A DNA stretch of 64,000 nucleotides from Planctomycetota bacterium (GCA_018242605.1 JAFEBP010000003.1:1-64000); one strand, 5' to 3'; positions 25,619 through 35,152 are shown, numbered from the stretch's first letter. Notes: a model not told the origin generated them from the letters alone. A program made the numbers and translations.

Positions 25619-27391
25619 ATGCCCATCCTCCCGCTCCCACAGTTTGAAGCAGACCTCAAGGCCCACCTGGCGGAGGAGGATCGCAAGGTGTACGAGGCGC
25701 TCAAGGCGCCCCGGACCATCGTCGTGCGGTTCGGCTCCATGAAACTGGTCGGCGAGTTCCCGTACTCGGGCACGGCCAAGCCGGGGTGCGGGAGCAAGCT
25801 GGTGGTGCGGACCCACCGGGGCACGGAACTGGGCGAGATGCTCACGAGCACATGCCCCAACTCGGGGTGCTCCAAGAGCGTGTCGCGCAAGGAGATGCTC
25901 AACTACATCCAGAACTCCGGCGGGCGCGAGTACCCGTTCTTCACCGACGGGCGCATCCTGCGCATCGCCGAGGCCGCGGACCTGGATGCGCAGGCCAAAC
26001 TGGAGCAATCCCGCCACGAACTGCGGCTGCGGGCCAAGGAGGTCGCGGAGCGGTCGGGCGTGGATGTCAAGTTCGTCGACGCCGAGCCGATCCTGGGGGG
26101 CGAGACCCTCACGCTCTTCTACCTCTCCGAAGAGCGCATGGAACTGCGCGACCTGGCGGGCGAACTCTCGCGCGAACTGGGCTCGCACGTGGAACTCCGC
26201 CACGTGGGCGCCCGCGACGAGGCCCGCCTCACGGCGGATTACGAGCGCTGCGGCCAGTACTGCTGCTGCAAGAACTTCCTCAAGGTGCTCAAGCCCGTCT
26301 CGATGAAGTCGGCCAAGGTGCAGAAGGCCACGCTCGACCCGCTCAAGATCAGCGGACGTTGCGGGCGGCTGATGTGCTGCCTGCGCTACGAGGACCAGAC
26401 CTACGAGGACCTCAAGAAGAACCTGCCCCGCAAGAAGAGCCGCGTGGGCACGCCCGAGGGCGACGGCACCGTCATCGACTCGCAGATCCTGACGCAGTTG
26501 GTGCTCGTGCGCCTCGACGCCGTCGGCAGCGACGGCAAGTTCCAGGATGTGGCGGTGCCGGTGGAGAACCTCTCCGAGCCCACCAGCAAAACAGCGCCGG
26601 CCTCGGCCCCGCCCTCCGGCTCCATGCGCGACATCCGCGGCAACAAACCCAGCCGCCCCGTCCGCGGCCCCACCCCCGCCGCCCCCACCCCCACCGCCGC
26701 GCCGCAGGAACCCGGGACCGATGATGGCGACGAGACCGACAGCGCCGCCGAGCCCGGCCCCGCCCCGCGGCCCGAGGCACGCACGGACCAACGCCCGGAA
26801 CAACGTCCAGAGCAACGGCAAGACCGCCGACCAGAGCGCGGGCCCGACCGCGGACCAGATCGGGGCCCTCAGGACCGCCGACCCGATCGCGGCGATCGCG
26901 GCCAGCCCAGAGGCGGTGACCGTGGTGGTGATCGCGGCGGCGACCGCGGCGGCGACCGTGGTGGTGAACGTGGTGGCGACCGCGGCGGTGATCGCAACCG
27001 CGGCCAGCGCCCCCCCTCCGGTCGTCCTCCGCAGGGCCGCAATCAGCCGCCGCGGGAACAGCGCCCACCGCGTCAAGGCCCGCCGCGGACCGACGGCCCC
27101 GCGCCCCGCCCCGAGAGCCCGATCGGCCGCGCCGATTCACCGGTGGGCCGCACGGATTCGCCGATCGGCCGCGCCGATCGCCCGCCGCGAACGGATCTAC
27201 CTCCCAGAAGCGAGCAACCCCCCAGAGGCGAGTCGCCCCCGAACCAGCCGCCGCGGGGCGATCAGCCCCAGGGCGAAGATGGCCAGCGTCGCGGACGCCG
27301 CCGTCGGCGTCGACGCGGCGGCGGCGGTGGCGGTGGTGGACGTGAGGGCGGTGGCGGCGGCGGACCGGGCCCGGGGCCCGGGCCGGAGTGA
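25619..27391 (+). CDS. ricT: RicT (PSP1-domain, YaaT) protein with long Arg/Gly/Pro-rich tail
   Basis: A 590-residue protein. Residues ~1-315 are the PSP1/RicT core with the conserved Cys sets CPNSGC, CGQYCCCKNFL and CGRLMCCLRYE; in Bacillus RicT these Cys help bind 4Fe-4S clusters in the Y-complex that modulates RNase Y. Residues ~320-590 form a disordered tail: Pro/Ala-rich first, then RPEQR-type repeats, consecutive RGGD repeats, PIGRADSPVGRTDS-type repeats, a run of Arg and a Gly-rich end. RicT proteins are normally ~270-300 residues, so the tail roughly doubles the length and resembles RNA-binding RG domains. I chose the ATG at 25619; the frame is open upstream without family similarity. 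Confidence 0.88.
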   Translation: MPILPLPQFEADLKAHLAEEDRKVYEALKAPRTIVVRFGSMKLVGEFPYSGTAKPGCGSKLVVRTHRGTELGEMLTSTCPNSGCSKSVSRKEMLNYIQNSGGREYPFFTDGRILRIAEAADLDAQAKLEQSRHELRLRAKEVAERSGVDVKFVDAEPILGGETLTLFYLSEERMELRDLAGELSRELGSHVELRHVGARDEARLTADYERCGQYCCCKNFLKVLKPVSMKSAKVQKATLDPLKISGRCGRLMCCLRYEDQTYEDLKKNLPRKKSRVGTPEGDGTVIDSQILTQLVLVRLDAVGSDGKFQDVAVPVENLSEPTSKTAPASAPPSGSMRDIRGNKPSRPVRGPTPAAPTPTAAPQEPGTDDGDETDSAAEPGPAPRPEARTDQRPEQRPEQRQDRRPERGPDRGPDRGPQDRRPDRGDRGQPRGGDRGGDRGGDRGGDRGGERGGDRGGDRNRGQRPPSGRPPQGRNQPPREQRPPRQGPPRTDGPAPRPESPIGRADSPVGRTDSPIGRADRPPRTDLPPRSEQPPRGESPPNQPPRGDQPQGEDGQRRGRRRRRRRGGGGGGGGREGGGGGGPGPGPGPE

Positions 27392-27448
27392 TCGCGCGTT
27401 GATGCCCCGCATGAACACCGCGCCGTGAGCCGAGCGAAATTTCTTCGA

Positions 27449-28078
27449 TCAAAAATAAGCACTGTTCTCGCCGCCCGAGTGCTGGTTCACTCGGGTCGGG
27501 CCCCCGCTCGCGGCGCGCTCGGGAGCGTCGGTCTCATCGGCCAACAGTTCTTCGACTTGTTCTTCCGTGAGAATCTGCGGGTTGGCGTTCGCCGCCTCGA
27601 TGCGATGCTCCGCCTTGGCGTTGGGATTCCAGAGCCACGGCAGCACGAGGCACGCGGTGATGCACGCGATATCGATGAAGTTCAGGAACTGTCCGAACGA
27701 AGAGACAGGCGAGGCGAGCGGCGAGGCAGGAGACGCCGGGAACATGAACAAGAGCTTGAAGATCGCAAAGACGACCAGCGACCAGCACATCGCCCGTACG
27801 CGCAGTTTCTTGACCATCGCCGGCTGGTAGTTACCGCAGCCGGGGCACGCCACGACATCAAAGTCTGTTTCAAGCGTCTTGTACAGTTTCCGGTGCGCCT
27901 TCGCCGCGGCACGCGAACTGGCCCCGTCGTTGTCCAGCCACAGGAAACTCCGACCGTGCCCCCGCGCGGTGCGCTGCATCCGGTAGAGGAAGCATCCGTC
28001 GCAGTGCGCGCACTGCACGGGTTTGATGACGCCGCCGGAAACAACCGAAGTGAACCGCGATCCGATCGGGATGTACAT
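27449..28078 (-). CDS. Small membrane protein with zinc-ribbon-like N-terminus
   Basis: I do not recognise this 209-residue protein as a named family. The N-terminal half contains two CxxC pairs, CAHCDGC and CPGCGNYQP, about 50 residues apart, consistent with a zinc ribbon. Two hydrophobic segments follow (CWSLVVFAIFKLLFMFPA and IDIACITACLVLPWLW), then an acidic tail. The ATG at 28078 is preceded by AGGAG. The protein may be an inner-membrane protein with a cytoplasmic zinc ribbon. It converges on ricT. Confidence 0.7.
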   Translation of the reverse strand: MYIPIGSRFTSVVSGGVIKPVQCAHCDGCFLYRMQRTARGHGRSFLWLDNDGASSRAAAKAHRKLYKTLETDFDVVACPGCGNYQPAMVKKLRVRAMCWSLVVFAIFKLLFMFPASPASPLASPVSSFGQFLNFIDIACITACLVLPWLWNPNAKAEHRIEAANANPQILTEEQVEELLADETDAPERAASGGPTRVNQHSGGENSAYF

Positions 28079-28154
28079 GGAAGGCTCCTGAGAGTGCCCA
28101 CGTCGAACCACGCGATCGCTCGCCGCGCGATCGCGTCCCCGCCACGCCAACGAC

Positions 28155-28187
28155 GCGGGAGAGCCGGCCATCGCCGGGCTCTCCCGC
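28155..28187. other. Perfect 11-bp inverted repeat between two minus-strand genes
   Basis: GCGGGAGAGCC (28155-28165) pairs with GGCTCTCCCGC (28177-28187) around an 11-nt loop that can pair further. It lies 177 bp downstream of the 28.4-kb dockerin gene and upstream of the zinc-ribbon gene. No T-run follows on either strand, so a terminator role is only possible. Confidence 0.5.
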
Positions 28188-28363
28188 TATTCCCGGCCGA
28201 AGGACCCCGCCCGCGGCCACCCCGCGCGCACCAACACCGCCCCGGCCCGCGCACAGCCGTTCACCCCCACACCCACCTCATGCGTGCAACCCCCCACCAC
28301 CATGAAGCGAATTCCGGCGACTTTTTCAAAATTGTTCGAATTTGTCGAAAGGAGCCCGTCGGG

Positions 28364-29239
28364 TTACCCGCATTCCCCCGCCTCCCACGCCGCGAAGAAG
28401 GTGTCCACATCCGCGCCGTCGACGCCGCCGTCGGCGTTGACATCCGCATCGCACGAGCCCATCTGCCACGCGCCGAAGAAGGTGTCCAGATCGCCGCCGT
28501 CGATGCCGCCGTCCTGGTTGAAGTCGGCGGGGCACGCAAGACAGGCGCACACGACGAGAACAGCGCTGTTGGTCGTTGTGCTCAGGTTGCAACCGTCCGT
28601 CACCACACAGTCGTACGCCCCGGCATCCGCGCTCTGGAGCATCGCGAGCACGAGCGTCGGGGCCGCGGCGGAGGGGTTGGACGCGGCATCAATGGGGACA
28701 CCCTCCTTGCGCCACTGGTACGTGAACGGATCCGTCCCGACGGCGGCGACCGAGAAGGCCGCTGTTCCATCGCGGCAGCCGCTCTGCGAAGTAGGTTGAT
28801 CGGTGATCGACGCGGGGTTGCAGCCGGGCAGAACATGGACGAGGAGAAACGTCTCGAGCAGAACCGCTTCGTCGAACTCTCCTCGGCCTCCGTAGATCGT
28901 CACCTTCGCCGTGTACGAACCTTCGGTCGCGCCGAGCGGTGCGATCAGCGTGAAGATCGTTCCGGACCACCGCTCGCCGGGATCAAGGGCGCCCGGACCC
29001 GCGAGCAACAGCGGCGACGCGTTGATGTCGAGGTATGTAACGGGGACATCAAGCCGCACACCGTTGATGTGCACGAGGGATTGGATCGTCAGGTTGATCA
29101 ACTCGGCGTCGATCTGAGCGGTCTGGCCCGCCGTCACGGTGTACTCGGACGTCGTAAAGCTCAGCCCAAGATCGGACTGGGCGTTCGCGGTGTATGCCGC
29201 GCACGCGGCGATGAGCAGAAGAGGCAGGGCTCGGTTCAT
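28364..29239 (-). CDS. Secreted Ig-domain protein with GC-type dockerin C-terminus
   Basis: A 291-residue exported protein: signal peptide MNRALPLLLIAACAAYTANA, a ~130-residue beta-rich N-terminal domain, an Ig-like domain with the block FTYQWRKEGVPIDAASNPSA and DAGAYDCVVTDGCN, then a dockerin-like module. The last is CPADFNQDGGIDGGDLDTFF followed by a second loop with DVNADGGVDGADVDTFF and the ending EAGECG. The two Asp/Asn loops would bind calcium. GGAG lies 7 nt before the ATG at 29239. This C-terminal type is, to my knowledge, typical of Phycisphaerae; its receptor is unknown. Ig and dockerin modules are shared with the proteins at 31.6 and 56.2 kb. Confidence 0.85.
   Translation of the reverse strand: MNRALPLLLIAACAAYTANAQSDLGLSFTTSEYTVTAGQTAQIDAELINLTIQSLVHINGVRLDVPVTYLDINASPLLLAGPGALDPGERWSGTIFTLIAPLGATEGSYTAKVTIYGGRGEFDEAVLLETFLLVHVLPGCNPASITDQPTSQSGCRDGTAAFSVAAVGTDPFTYQWRKEGVPIDAASNPSAAAPTLVLAMLQSADAGAYDCVVTDGCNLSTTTNSAVLVVCACLACPADFNQDGGIDGGDLDTFFGAWQMGSCDADVNADGGVDGADVDTFFAAWEAGECG
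28381..28535 (-). repeat. Dockerin-coding direct repeat, copy 1
   Basis: This ~155-bp stretch is almost identical to 31620-31774 in the same orientation. I count four mismatches over the aligned length, none changing the encoded residues. Confidence 0.85.
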
Positions 29240-29290
29240 GTTTGAGCTCCGTGGAGAGTCTTTGGAGGATTGACCCAAGTGTTCTGAGGC

Positions 29291-31465
29291 TTATTGGGGC
29301 AGTTGAATCCGCTTGGTGGGAAGGGGGTACACGTCGAATCCTCCCGATGTCCTGGGCACGAGCACCCTGCCCGAGAAGAGCCCGACCCCGCCCGTGGGCG
29401 ACAGCCCGCGGCGTGCATCGACGATCGTGTGCGAGGTCACCGATGTTCCTCCGCTCGCCAAACCGGCGATCGTGAACAGAGGGTTCGGGAGTTGGCAACT
29501 CACTACGCCGGGCGGTTGAAGCCCGAACGCGGAGTACCCGCCCGATTGGATGCGACCGAGCACCGTCAGCGGCACGCCGGGGCCGCCCAACGATGCGCCC
29601 AGGTTTCGGATCGTGAGCGTGAGACCCAGCGAGTTGCTCGCCTCCCCGGAAGCGCACGCGAGCAACGGCGGCCCCCAGAACGCGCCCGACACCCCGGCAT
29701 CCAGGGCGACCGTGGTCGGCTGAGCGGGATTGGGCAGCGCCGCCTGACGCACATCGCTCAACGCCTCGGCGCCTTGCGCGTCGCGTACGACGACCTGGTA
29801 GTAGAAGCCCGCCACGGCGGAGATCGTGCGTGCGCCGCTCGTGCCGAGCGTCGTGAACGCGGTTAAGCTGGAGAGCGCCCCGGGAGAAGCCCCCCACCGC
29901 ACCGCACCCTGCGCCGGACGGTCAGTCGTCCAGTTCACCGTGGCACCGGCGCTTGAGATGCCCGTCACGAACACCGAGCGGATCGTCGGGATTGTTCGAT
30001 TGAGCGCCGCCGGGGCGGACACAACCTGACCGCACGTGTTGCGGACCACCACGTCGTACAGGCCCGCGTGCGAGGCCGACACCGCGGCGATGGTGAGGTT
30101 CGCGGCGTTTGCTCCGGCAATGCGCACACCGTCTTTGCGCCATTGGTACTGCGCAGGCCCGCCCGCCGCTGGCCCGGCGGCCGTCACGCTCAGGGTGGTC
30201 GGCTGACCGATGGCCACGGTGCGCGACGCCGGCGAACTCCAGATCGATGGGACCGCGTAGGTGTACCGCGCAAAGTTGCTCACAGGCGAGCCGCCGGCAT
30301 ACGTGAAGGAGCCGCCCGCGACAATATCGCCGTCTGGCAGCGCGGCAACTCCACGCACTTCACCACCGCCGCCGAAGCTGTAGATACCGACGCCGCCGCC
30401 CAGCGAAGTCCACGTACTCCCGTTCCAACGAGAAATGTCGTATCCGGGCTCGCCGGGATAGGAGCTGAAGTTCCCCCCTGCGATCAGGTCGCCCCCCGGT
30501 AGAGCTGTCAGGCAGAAGACCATGTCCTCGAATCCGGACGAGGTCGGGATACCCCGACCCAGCGGTGACCAGGTGCTGCCGTTCCACTTCGCCACCGAGT
30601 TCGCAAGGGAGGTCCCGGCCGTGTCGAACCAGCCCGCCGCCACGACCTCGCCGTTCGGTATCGCCGCCAAGGCATTGACCGCCGGTGGAGTCCCGAACGG
30701 GAACCCGAAGACCATGGACATGCCCGCGCCCATCGCGGACCAGGAAGTCCCATTCCACTGCGCGATTCTCGACGCACCGGCACCGCCCGCGCTCGTGAAC
30801 TTACCGCCCGCCACGACGATGCCGTTGGTCGACACCGCGAGGCAGTTCACACGGTCGTTCATGCCAGTCCCCATCGCGACCCACGCGCTGCCGGTCCACC
30901 GGGCAACGCGGTTCACCGTCACGCCGCTCCCGGAGGAGGTAAAGTCGCCGCCGGCAACGATGTTACCGTTGGCCATGATCGCCAGGGCGGTGACACCGTA
31001 GGTGCTCGGGCCCAACCCGCTCCCCAGCGCGGACCACGCGGATCCGTTCCACACGGCGACCCGATTCGCGTTCACGCCGCCGGCAGTTGTGAATGACCCT
31101 CCAGCCACCAGGGAGCCGCTGGGCAGGATCGCCAGCGAGCTTACCGCTCCGTTGAGTCCGGCGCCCAACGCCGACCATTCCCCCGTAGCCAAGTTCAGCG
31201 AGGCGATGCGATTCGCAGGCACGCCGCCGGCTGAAGTGAAGTACCCGCCCACGACCAGACGCGGCGGCAGTGGACCGGTGCCGTCGGGATCCCACACGGT
31301 CATCGCGTAGACGCTCGCGTTCATACCCGGCACGCCCGAACCAGCCAACCACCCGGTCTGGCAACCGCCGGTCTGCGCGCTGGCGGTGGTCGCCACCGCC
31401 GATCCGAGGAAACAGCTCGCCCGAAAGATCACGCCGCTGAAACCCAACATCAATCGCGACATCAT
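29291..31465 (-). CDS. Secreted beta-propeller-like repeat protein with Ig and Fn3-like domains
   Basis: A 724-residue exported protein. A signal sequence (ending ATTASAQ) is followed by about seven ~45-50-residue repeats of the form VxALAxxPxGxxVAGGxF, TSAGG, NRVAxWNGSAWSALGxG, consistent with a beta-propeller. Then come an Ig-like domain (AQYQWRKDGVRIAGANAA), a fibronectin-III-like domain (SSAGATVNWTTDRPAQGAVR) and a final domain ending YPLPTKRIQLPQ. Unlike its two relatives it lacks a dockerin module, so it may stay soluble or bind another partner. AGGAG lies 8 nt before the ATGATG at 31465. It probably acts outside the cell; no catalytic motif is visible. Confidence 0.82.
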   Translation of the reverse strand: MMSRLMLGFSGVIFRASCFLGSAVATTASAQTGGCQTGWLAGSGVPGMNASVYAMTVWDPDGTGPLPPRLVVGGYFTSAGGVPANRIASLNLATGEWSALGAGLNGAVSSLAILPSGSLVAGGSFTTAGGVNANRVAVWNGSAWSALGSGLGPSTYGVTALAIMANGNIVAGGDFTSSGSGVTVNRVARWTGSAWVAMGTGMNDRVNCLAVSTNGIVVAGGKFTSAGGAGASRIAQWNGTSWSAMGAGMSMVFGFPFGTPPAVNALAAIPNGEVVAAGWFDTAGTSLANSVAKWNGSTWSPLGRGIPTSSGFEDMVFCLTALPGGDLIAGGNFSSYPGEPGYDISRWNGSTWTSLGGGVGIYSFGGGGEVRGVAALPDGDIVAGGSFTYAGGSPVSNFARYTYAVPSIWSSPASRTVAIGQPTTLSVTAAGPAAGGPAQYQWRKDGVRIAGANAANLTIAAVSASHAGLYDVVVRNTCGQVVSAPAALNRTIPTIRSVFVTGISSAGATVNWTTDRPAQGAVRWGASPGALSSLTAFTTLGTSGARTISAVAGFYYQVVVRDAQGAEALSDVRQAALPNPAQPTTVALDAGVSGAFWGPPLLACASGEASNSLGLTLTIRNLGASLGGPGVPLTVLGRIQSGGYSAFGLQPPGVVSCQLPNPLFTIAGLASGGTSVTSHTIVDARRGLSPTGGVGLFSGRVLVPRTSGGFDVYPLPTKRIQLPQ

Positions 31466-31602
31466 GGACTGAACTCCTGGTACGTTTGAATACACGTCTG
31501 GCCGCTTGATCGGAAGGAACCCCGCTGATCTGCCTGGAGCACGCTGAAAGGACTCAGACTCGCTGAACCCGGAACCAAGGCGCGGTTTGAATACCCGAGG
31601 CG

Positions 31603-34600
31603 TTACCCGCACCCCCCCGCCTCCCACGCCGCGAAAAAGGTGTCCACGTCCGCGCCGTCGACGCCGCCGTCGGCGTTGACATCCGCATCGCACGAGCCCA
31701 TCTGCCACGCGCCGAAGAAGGTGTCCAGGTCGCCGCCGTCGATGCCGCCGTCCTGGTTGAAATCGGCGGGGCATTCCAGGCACGCGCAGAACGAGAGCGT
31801 GGCCAGGTCGCTCACATTGGTCAGGCCGCATTCATTAGCCACCATGCAGTCGTAGTCGCCGGCGTACTCAAGCGTCGCGACCGGGATCTCGAGCGTGGCG
31901 GTGGCGGCCGATGGATTCACCTCGGGGATGATCTCCAAGCCCCGGAATCGCCACTGGTACTGGTTGTTGTCGCCGGGCACCGACACGGAGAACGTCACCG
32001 CCTGCCCCTCGCACGTTGAGACCGAGGACGGCTGAGTCTCGAACACCGGCGCCGCCGTAACAAGCACGCGGCCCGCGTCCTGCGACACAGCGCCGCACGC
32101 GTTGGAGACTCTGGCGCGATAGCGCAGCCCGTTCAGGCCCGGCCCGATGTTGGTAAGGGAAAGGTGCGTTGTCGCGGCGCCCGCGATGACGGTCTGGGGC
32201 GAGCCGGGGGCCGGGCCGTCGGCCAGGTCGGTGTAAAGGCCCGCGCCAACAGCGGTTTCCTGCTGCCATTGGATGGCGACCGTGTAGCCGGTGGCGGGCG
32301 TGACGTCGAACGACGCCGCGGCCCCGGGGCAGACGGTCCGATCGATCGGCGCGGCGTTGACCACCCACGGCGTGTTCGTGGTGGTCCAACGGGCGAAGAA
32401 GCCCGAGGGCTGGCCGTTGGTAGTGGCGAAGTTGCCCCCCACCATGAGCTCGCCGCGGAACGGGAAGAGCCTGCGGACATCGGAGTAACCGGTGTTCTCC
32501 GTCCCCGTGCCCAACGCGAACCAGTTGGTGCCGTCCCATCGCGCGATATGACCCGCGGCGACCGGTCCCGCGGCATCGAAGACACCGCACGCATAAAGCG
32601 AACCGTTGTAGACCGCCAGTCCGTTGCCGCCGACGCTGCCATTTCCGCTGGATCCGCCGAAGCCGGTACCGAGCGGACGCCAGTTGGTCCCGTCCCAGCG
32701 GGCGATGTCATTGAGGTTGGATGTGCCAGCCATCGTGGGAGAGGTCCAGACGGCGTTCCCGGTCACTACCAGTTCATTATTGAAAACAGTAATGCCCGTA
32801 ACGGTCGTGTAAGTCGTTCCGGAGAAGCCGCCCCCCAAGGCGCTCCACGCCGTCCCGTTCCACTGCGCGATGTGATTCACCGTGATACCGTCCGCTTTGC
32901 GAAAAACACCTCCCGCCACCAAACGGTCGTTGTGCACCGCCAACGCCAGCACCATTCGGCTTGCGCCGCCGCTGCCGTAATCCTCCGTCATGCCAGTGCC
33001 CATCGCGGCCCACGCCGCGCCGTTCCACCTGGCGATCAGGTTCACCGGCACGCCGCCGGCATTGGTGAAACTCCCGCCCACGATCAACTCGCCCCGGTAG
33101 ATGCACATCGCACGCACCGCGCCGTTCACCCCGGCGCCGAGCGTTCTCCATGAGGAGCCGTTCCACGCGGCGATGTAATCCGTCGGCCCTCCGGTCGCGG
33201 TTTGGAACGAACCGCCGACGATCAGCTCGCCGTTGTACTCCACCATCGCCACCACGTTGCGCATGTCGAACGTCGTGGGCGCTTCCCATGTGCTGCCGTC
33301 CCACCTCGCGAAGCCGAGCGCGGGCCCACCGACCGCCGAGGGGATCCAGGCGCCCGCGTACAACAAGTTCTGGTACTGCGCAAAGGAGAACACGATGGTC
33401 TTGAACTGAGATGTAACTGGCGACCATCCGAACGCGCCGGCTTCCAGAACGCCCAGGCCCTGGCACACGACATTGCCCCCGTCGAAGACCATGGTGCCGC
33501 CCGCGTACAGACGACCGCCCCACGAGAACAGACTGTTCACCGCAGCACCCTGAAATCCTTCCGCCGCCTGCTGCCACGCCGCGCCGTCCCATTTGCCGAC
33601 GTACCGGATCGCGGTCCCGCCGCTCCCCGCGGCGGAGAACGAACCCCCCGCGTACAGCTCGCCCGCGTGCACCGCGAGCGAATAGACCGTGCCGCCCAGG
33701 CCCACGCCCAGCGGCGACCACCCACCCGCCGCCGTCCACGCCGCCACACGGTTGGCGGGGATCGAAGCGCCCACGGTGGTGAAACCGCCGCCGACGATGA
33801 GTTGGTCGTTGAACACTGCGAGAGCGTCGACGCTTGAGTTCACGCCCCCGTTCATCGCCGACCACGCGCCCGCCGTCGCGTTCCACCGGGCGATGCGCGA
33901 CGCCGTAACCGCGCCGGCGGTGGTGAATGACCCGCCGGCGATGAGATCATCGCCGTACACCGCCAGCGCCGAGACCGGCCCGCCGGTGATCCCTGTGCTC
34001 AGCGCCTCCCACTGCGTGCCGCTCCATCGCGCGATTCGGCTGATGCCCACCGTGGTGTTGCCGCGGCCCACCAGGGTGAAGTCCCCGGCCATCACCAGGC
34101 TCCCGTTGTACACCGCCAGCGCGTTGACCGTCGCGTTGGCGTCCAAAGCGGTGCCGGTGTTGAACTTGCTCCAGGTTGTTCCGTTGAACTGCGCAACGCG
34201 CCCCGCGCTCACGCCGTTCATCGCGGTAAAGGTGCCCGCGGCGACCAGCCGCCCGTTCCACACCGTCAGCGCGCTCACCTCGCCCGAGTTCGTGCCCGTG
34301 CCCAGCGACCGCCACGCCCGCCCGTCAAACGCCGCGATGTCGTTGGCCGCCACCGAGCCCGCGCGGTCGAAGTTGCCCGCGATGACGAGCCACTCGCCCT
34401 CGGGCCCGGGCCCGTCGGGGTCCCAGTTGACCATCGCGTTCACAGTCGCCTGCCCGACGGAGTTGCCCACGCCGGGGAGTACCTGCTCCGGGCCGTACAG
34501 CCAGCGCGGCGTGCACTGCGAGTGAGCGAGAGACCCGGGGATCGCGGCCACCGCCGCGGCGACGCAGAGATGACGCCGAAGCGACGCAAGAGTTTTGGTG

Positions 34601-34611
34601 ATGAACGCCAT
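31603..34611 (-). CDS. Large secreted beta-propeller-like repeat protein with Ig and GC-type dockerin
   Basis: A 1002-residue exported protein. The signal sequence ends AIPGSLAHSQC. About 14 repeats with the pattern ALxVxxGxLxAGGxFTxAGG, ARWNGxxWxALGxG cover residues ~40-760. Two Ig-like stretches follow (TVAIQWQQETAVGAGLYTD and NNQYQWRFRGLEI), then the dockerin-like module CPADFNQDGGIDGGDLDTFF with a second DVNADGGVDGADVDTFF loop and ending GGCG. The repeat number suggests two propellers in tandem. GGGAG precedes the ATG. The N-terminal repeats, Ig domain and dockerin are shared with the 529-residue protein at 56.2 kb. Confidence 0.83.
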   Translation of the reverse strand: MAFITKTLASLRRHLCVAAAVAAIPGSLAHSQCTPRWLYGPEQVLPGVGNSVGQATVNAMVNWDPDGPGPEGEWLVIAGNFDRAGSVAANDIAAFDGRAWRSLGTGTNSGEVSALTVWNGRLVAAGTFTAMNGVSAGRVAQFNGTTWSKFNTGTALDANATVNALAVYNGSLVMAGDFTLVGRGNTTVGISRIARWSGTQWEALSTGITGGPVSALAVYGDDLIAGGSFTTAGAVTASRIARWNATAGAWSAMNGGVNSSVDALAVFNDQLIVGGGFTTVGASIPANRVAAWTAAGGWSPLGVGLGGTVYSLAVHAGELYAGGSFSAAGSGGTAIRYVGKWDGAAWQQAAEGFQGAAVNSLFSWGGRLYAGGTMVFDGGNVVCQGLGVLEAGAFGWSPVTSQFKTIVFSFAQYQNLLYAGAWIPSAVGGPALGFARWDGSTWEAPTTFDMRNVVAMVEYNGELIVGGSFQTATGGPTDYIAAWNGSSWRTLGAGVNGAVRAMCIYRGELIVGGSFTNAGGVPVNLIARWNGAAWAAMGTGMTEDYGSGGASRMVLALAVHNDRLVAGGVFRKADGITVNHIAQWNGTAWSALGGGFSGTTYTTVTGITVFNNELVVTGNAVWTSPTMAGTSNLNDIARWDGTNWRPLGTGFGGSSGNGSVGGNGLAVYNGSLYACGVFDAAGPVAAGHIARWDGTNWFALGTGTENTGYSDVRRLFPFRGELMVGGNFATTNGQPSGFFARWTTTNTPWVVNAAPIDRTVCPGAAASFDVTPATGYTVAIQWQQETAVGAGLYTDLADGPAPGSPQTVIAGAATTHLSLTNIGPGLNGLRYRARVSNACGAVSQDAGRVLVTAAPVFETQPSSVSTCEGQAVTFSVSVPGDNNQYQWRFRGLEIIPEVNPSAATATLEIPVATLEYAGDYDCMVANECGLTNVSDLATLSFCACLECPADFNQDGGIDGGDLDTFFGAWQMGSCDADVNADGGVDGADVDTFFAAWEAGGCG
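31620..31774 (-). repeat. Dockerin-coding direct repeat, copy 2
   Basis: Near-identical to 28381-28535, 3239 bp away. The identity stops close to the edge of the dockerin module; the adjacent Ig-coding parts have diverged much further. Confidence 0.85.
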
Positions 34612-35152
34612 AACCGGTGATCTCCCTGGACCGCGCCGGGATTGCAGTAAGACCATCCCGGCAGATGTGTGAATCGCGCGCACTCACGCGTGCCCGCCGG
34701 TTCAGCGGCGCAAACGGCAATGGTCAGGGGACAGTGGCGGGAAGTTATTTGGGTGCGCTGTTGGGCAACCCATCTGCCATCACCCGTCATCTCCGCCAAT
34801 GCCGCCACTCGGCCCGCCTGCAAAATCGGGATGCGTTAGGAGCACCCCGCCCGAGTCGGCGGTAGACCGCGAGGAGTATCCGGATGAAAGGGTTTACCCC
34901 GGTGGAAGGGTCTGTAATCACCGTGCGATCTGGGAATTTTGGAGAAAATTCTCCGTTTGGGTTGGCATTTTCAAATTCATGATGTATGTTGAATGTTGAA
35001 CCCCGAGGGACAACGACAGACAAGCGCCGCACCGTGCCTATTCCGTAGGTAGCCGGGCGGTGTGATTCTGCGCGGCGGCCAATGTGGCCGCGGGTGGTCC
35101 TACTTCGGGGCTCTGTGTTGGAAATCTGCGGTGAAACGCGGAGGGGCTGTTT
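34612..35152. other. Divergent intergenic region of 541 bp
   Basis: The gap separates the large propeller gene (minus) from the PEP-CTERM gene (plus). Its middle (34910-35000) is notably AT-rich for this genome and holds a promoter-like site at 34962-34990, and the inverted repeat GGAGAA-AA-TTCTCC at 34941-34954 that could serve as an operator. No gene is evident. Confidence 0.5.
34962..34990 (+). promoter_or_regulatory. Predicted promoter of the PEP-CTERM gene
   Basis: TTGGCA (34962-34967) and TATGTT (34985-34990) are separated by 17 bp inside an AT-rich stretch. The short inverted repeat GGAGAA-AA-TTCTCC lies just upstream of the -35 box. Confidence 0.5.
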
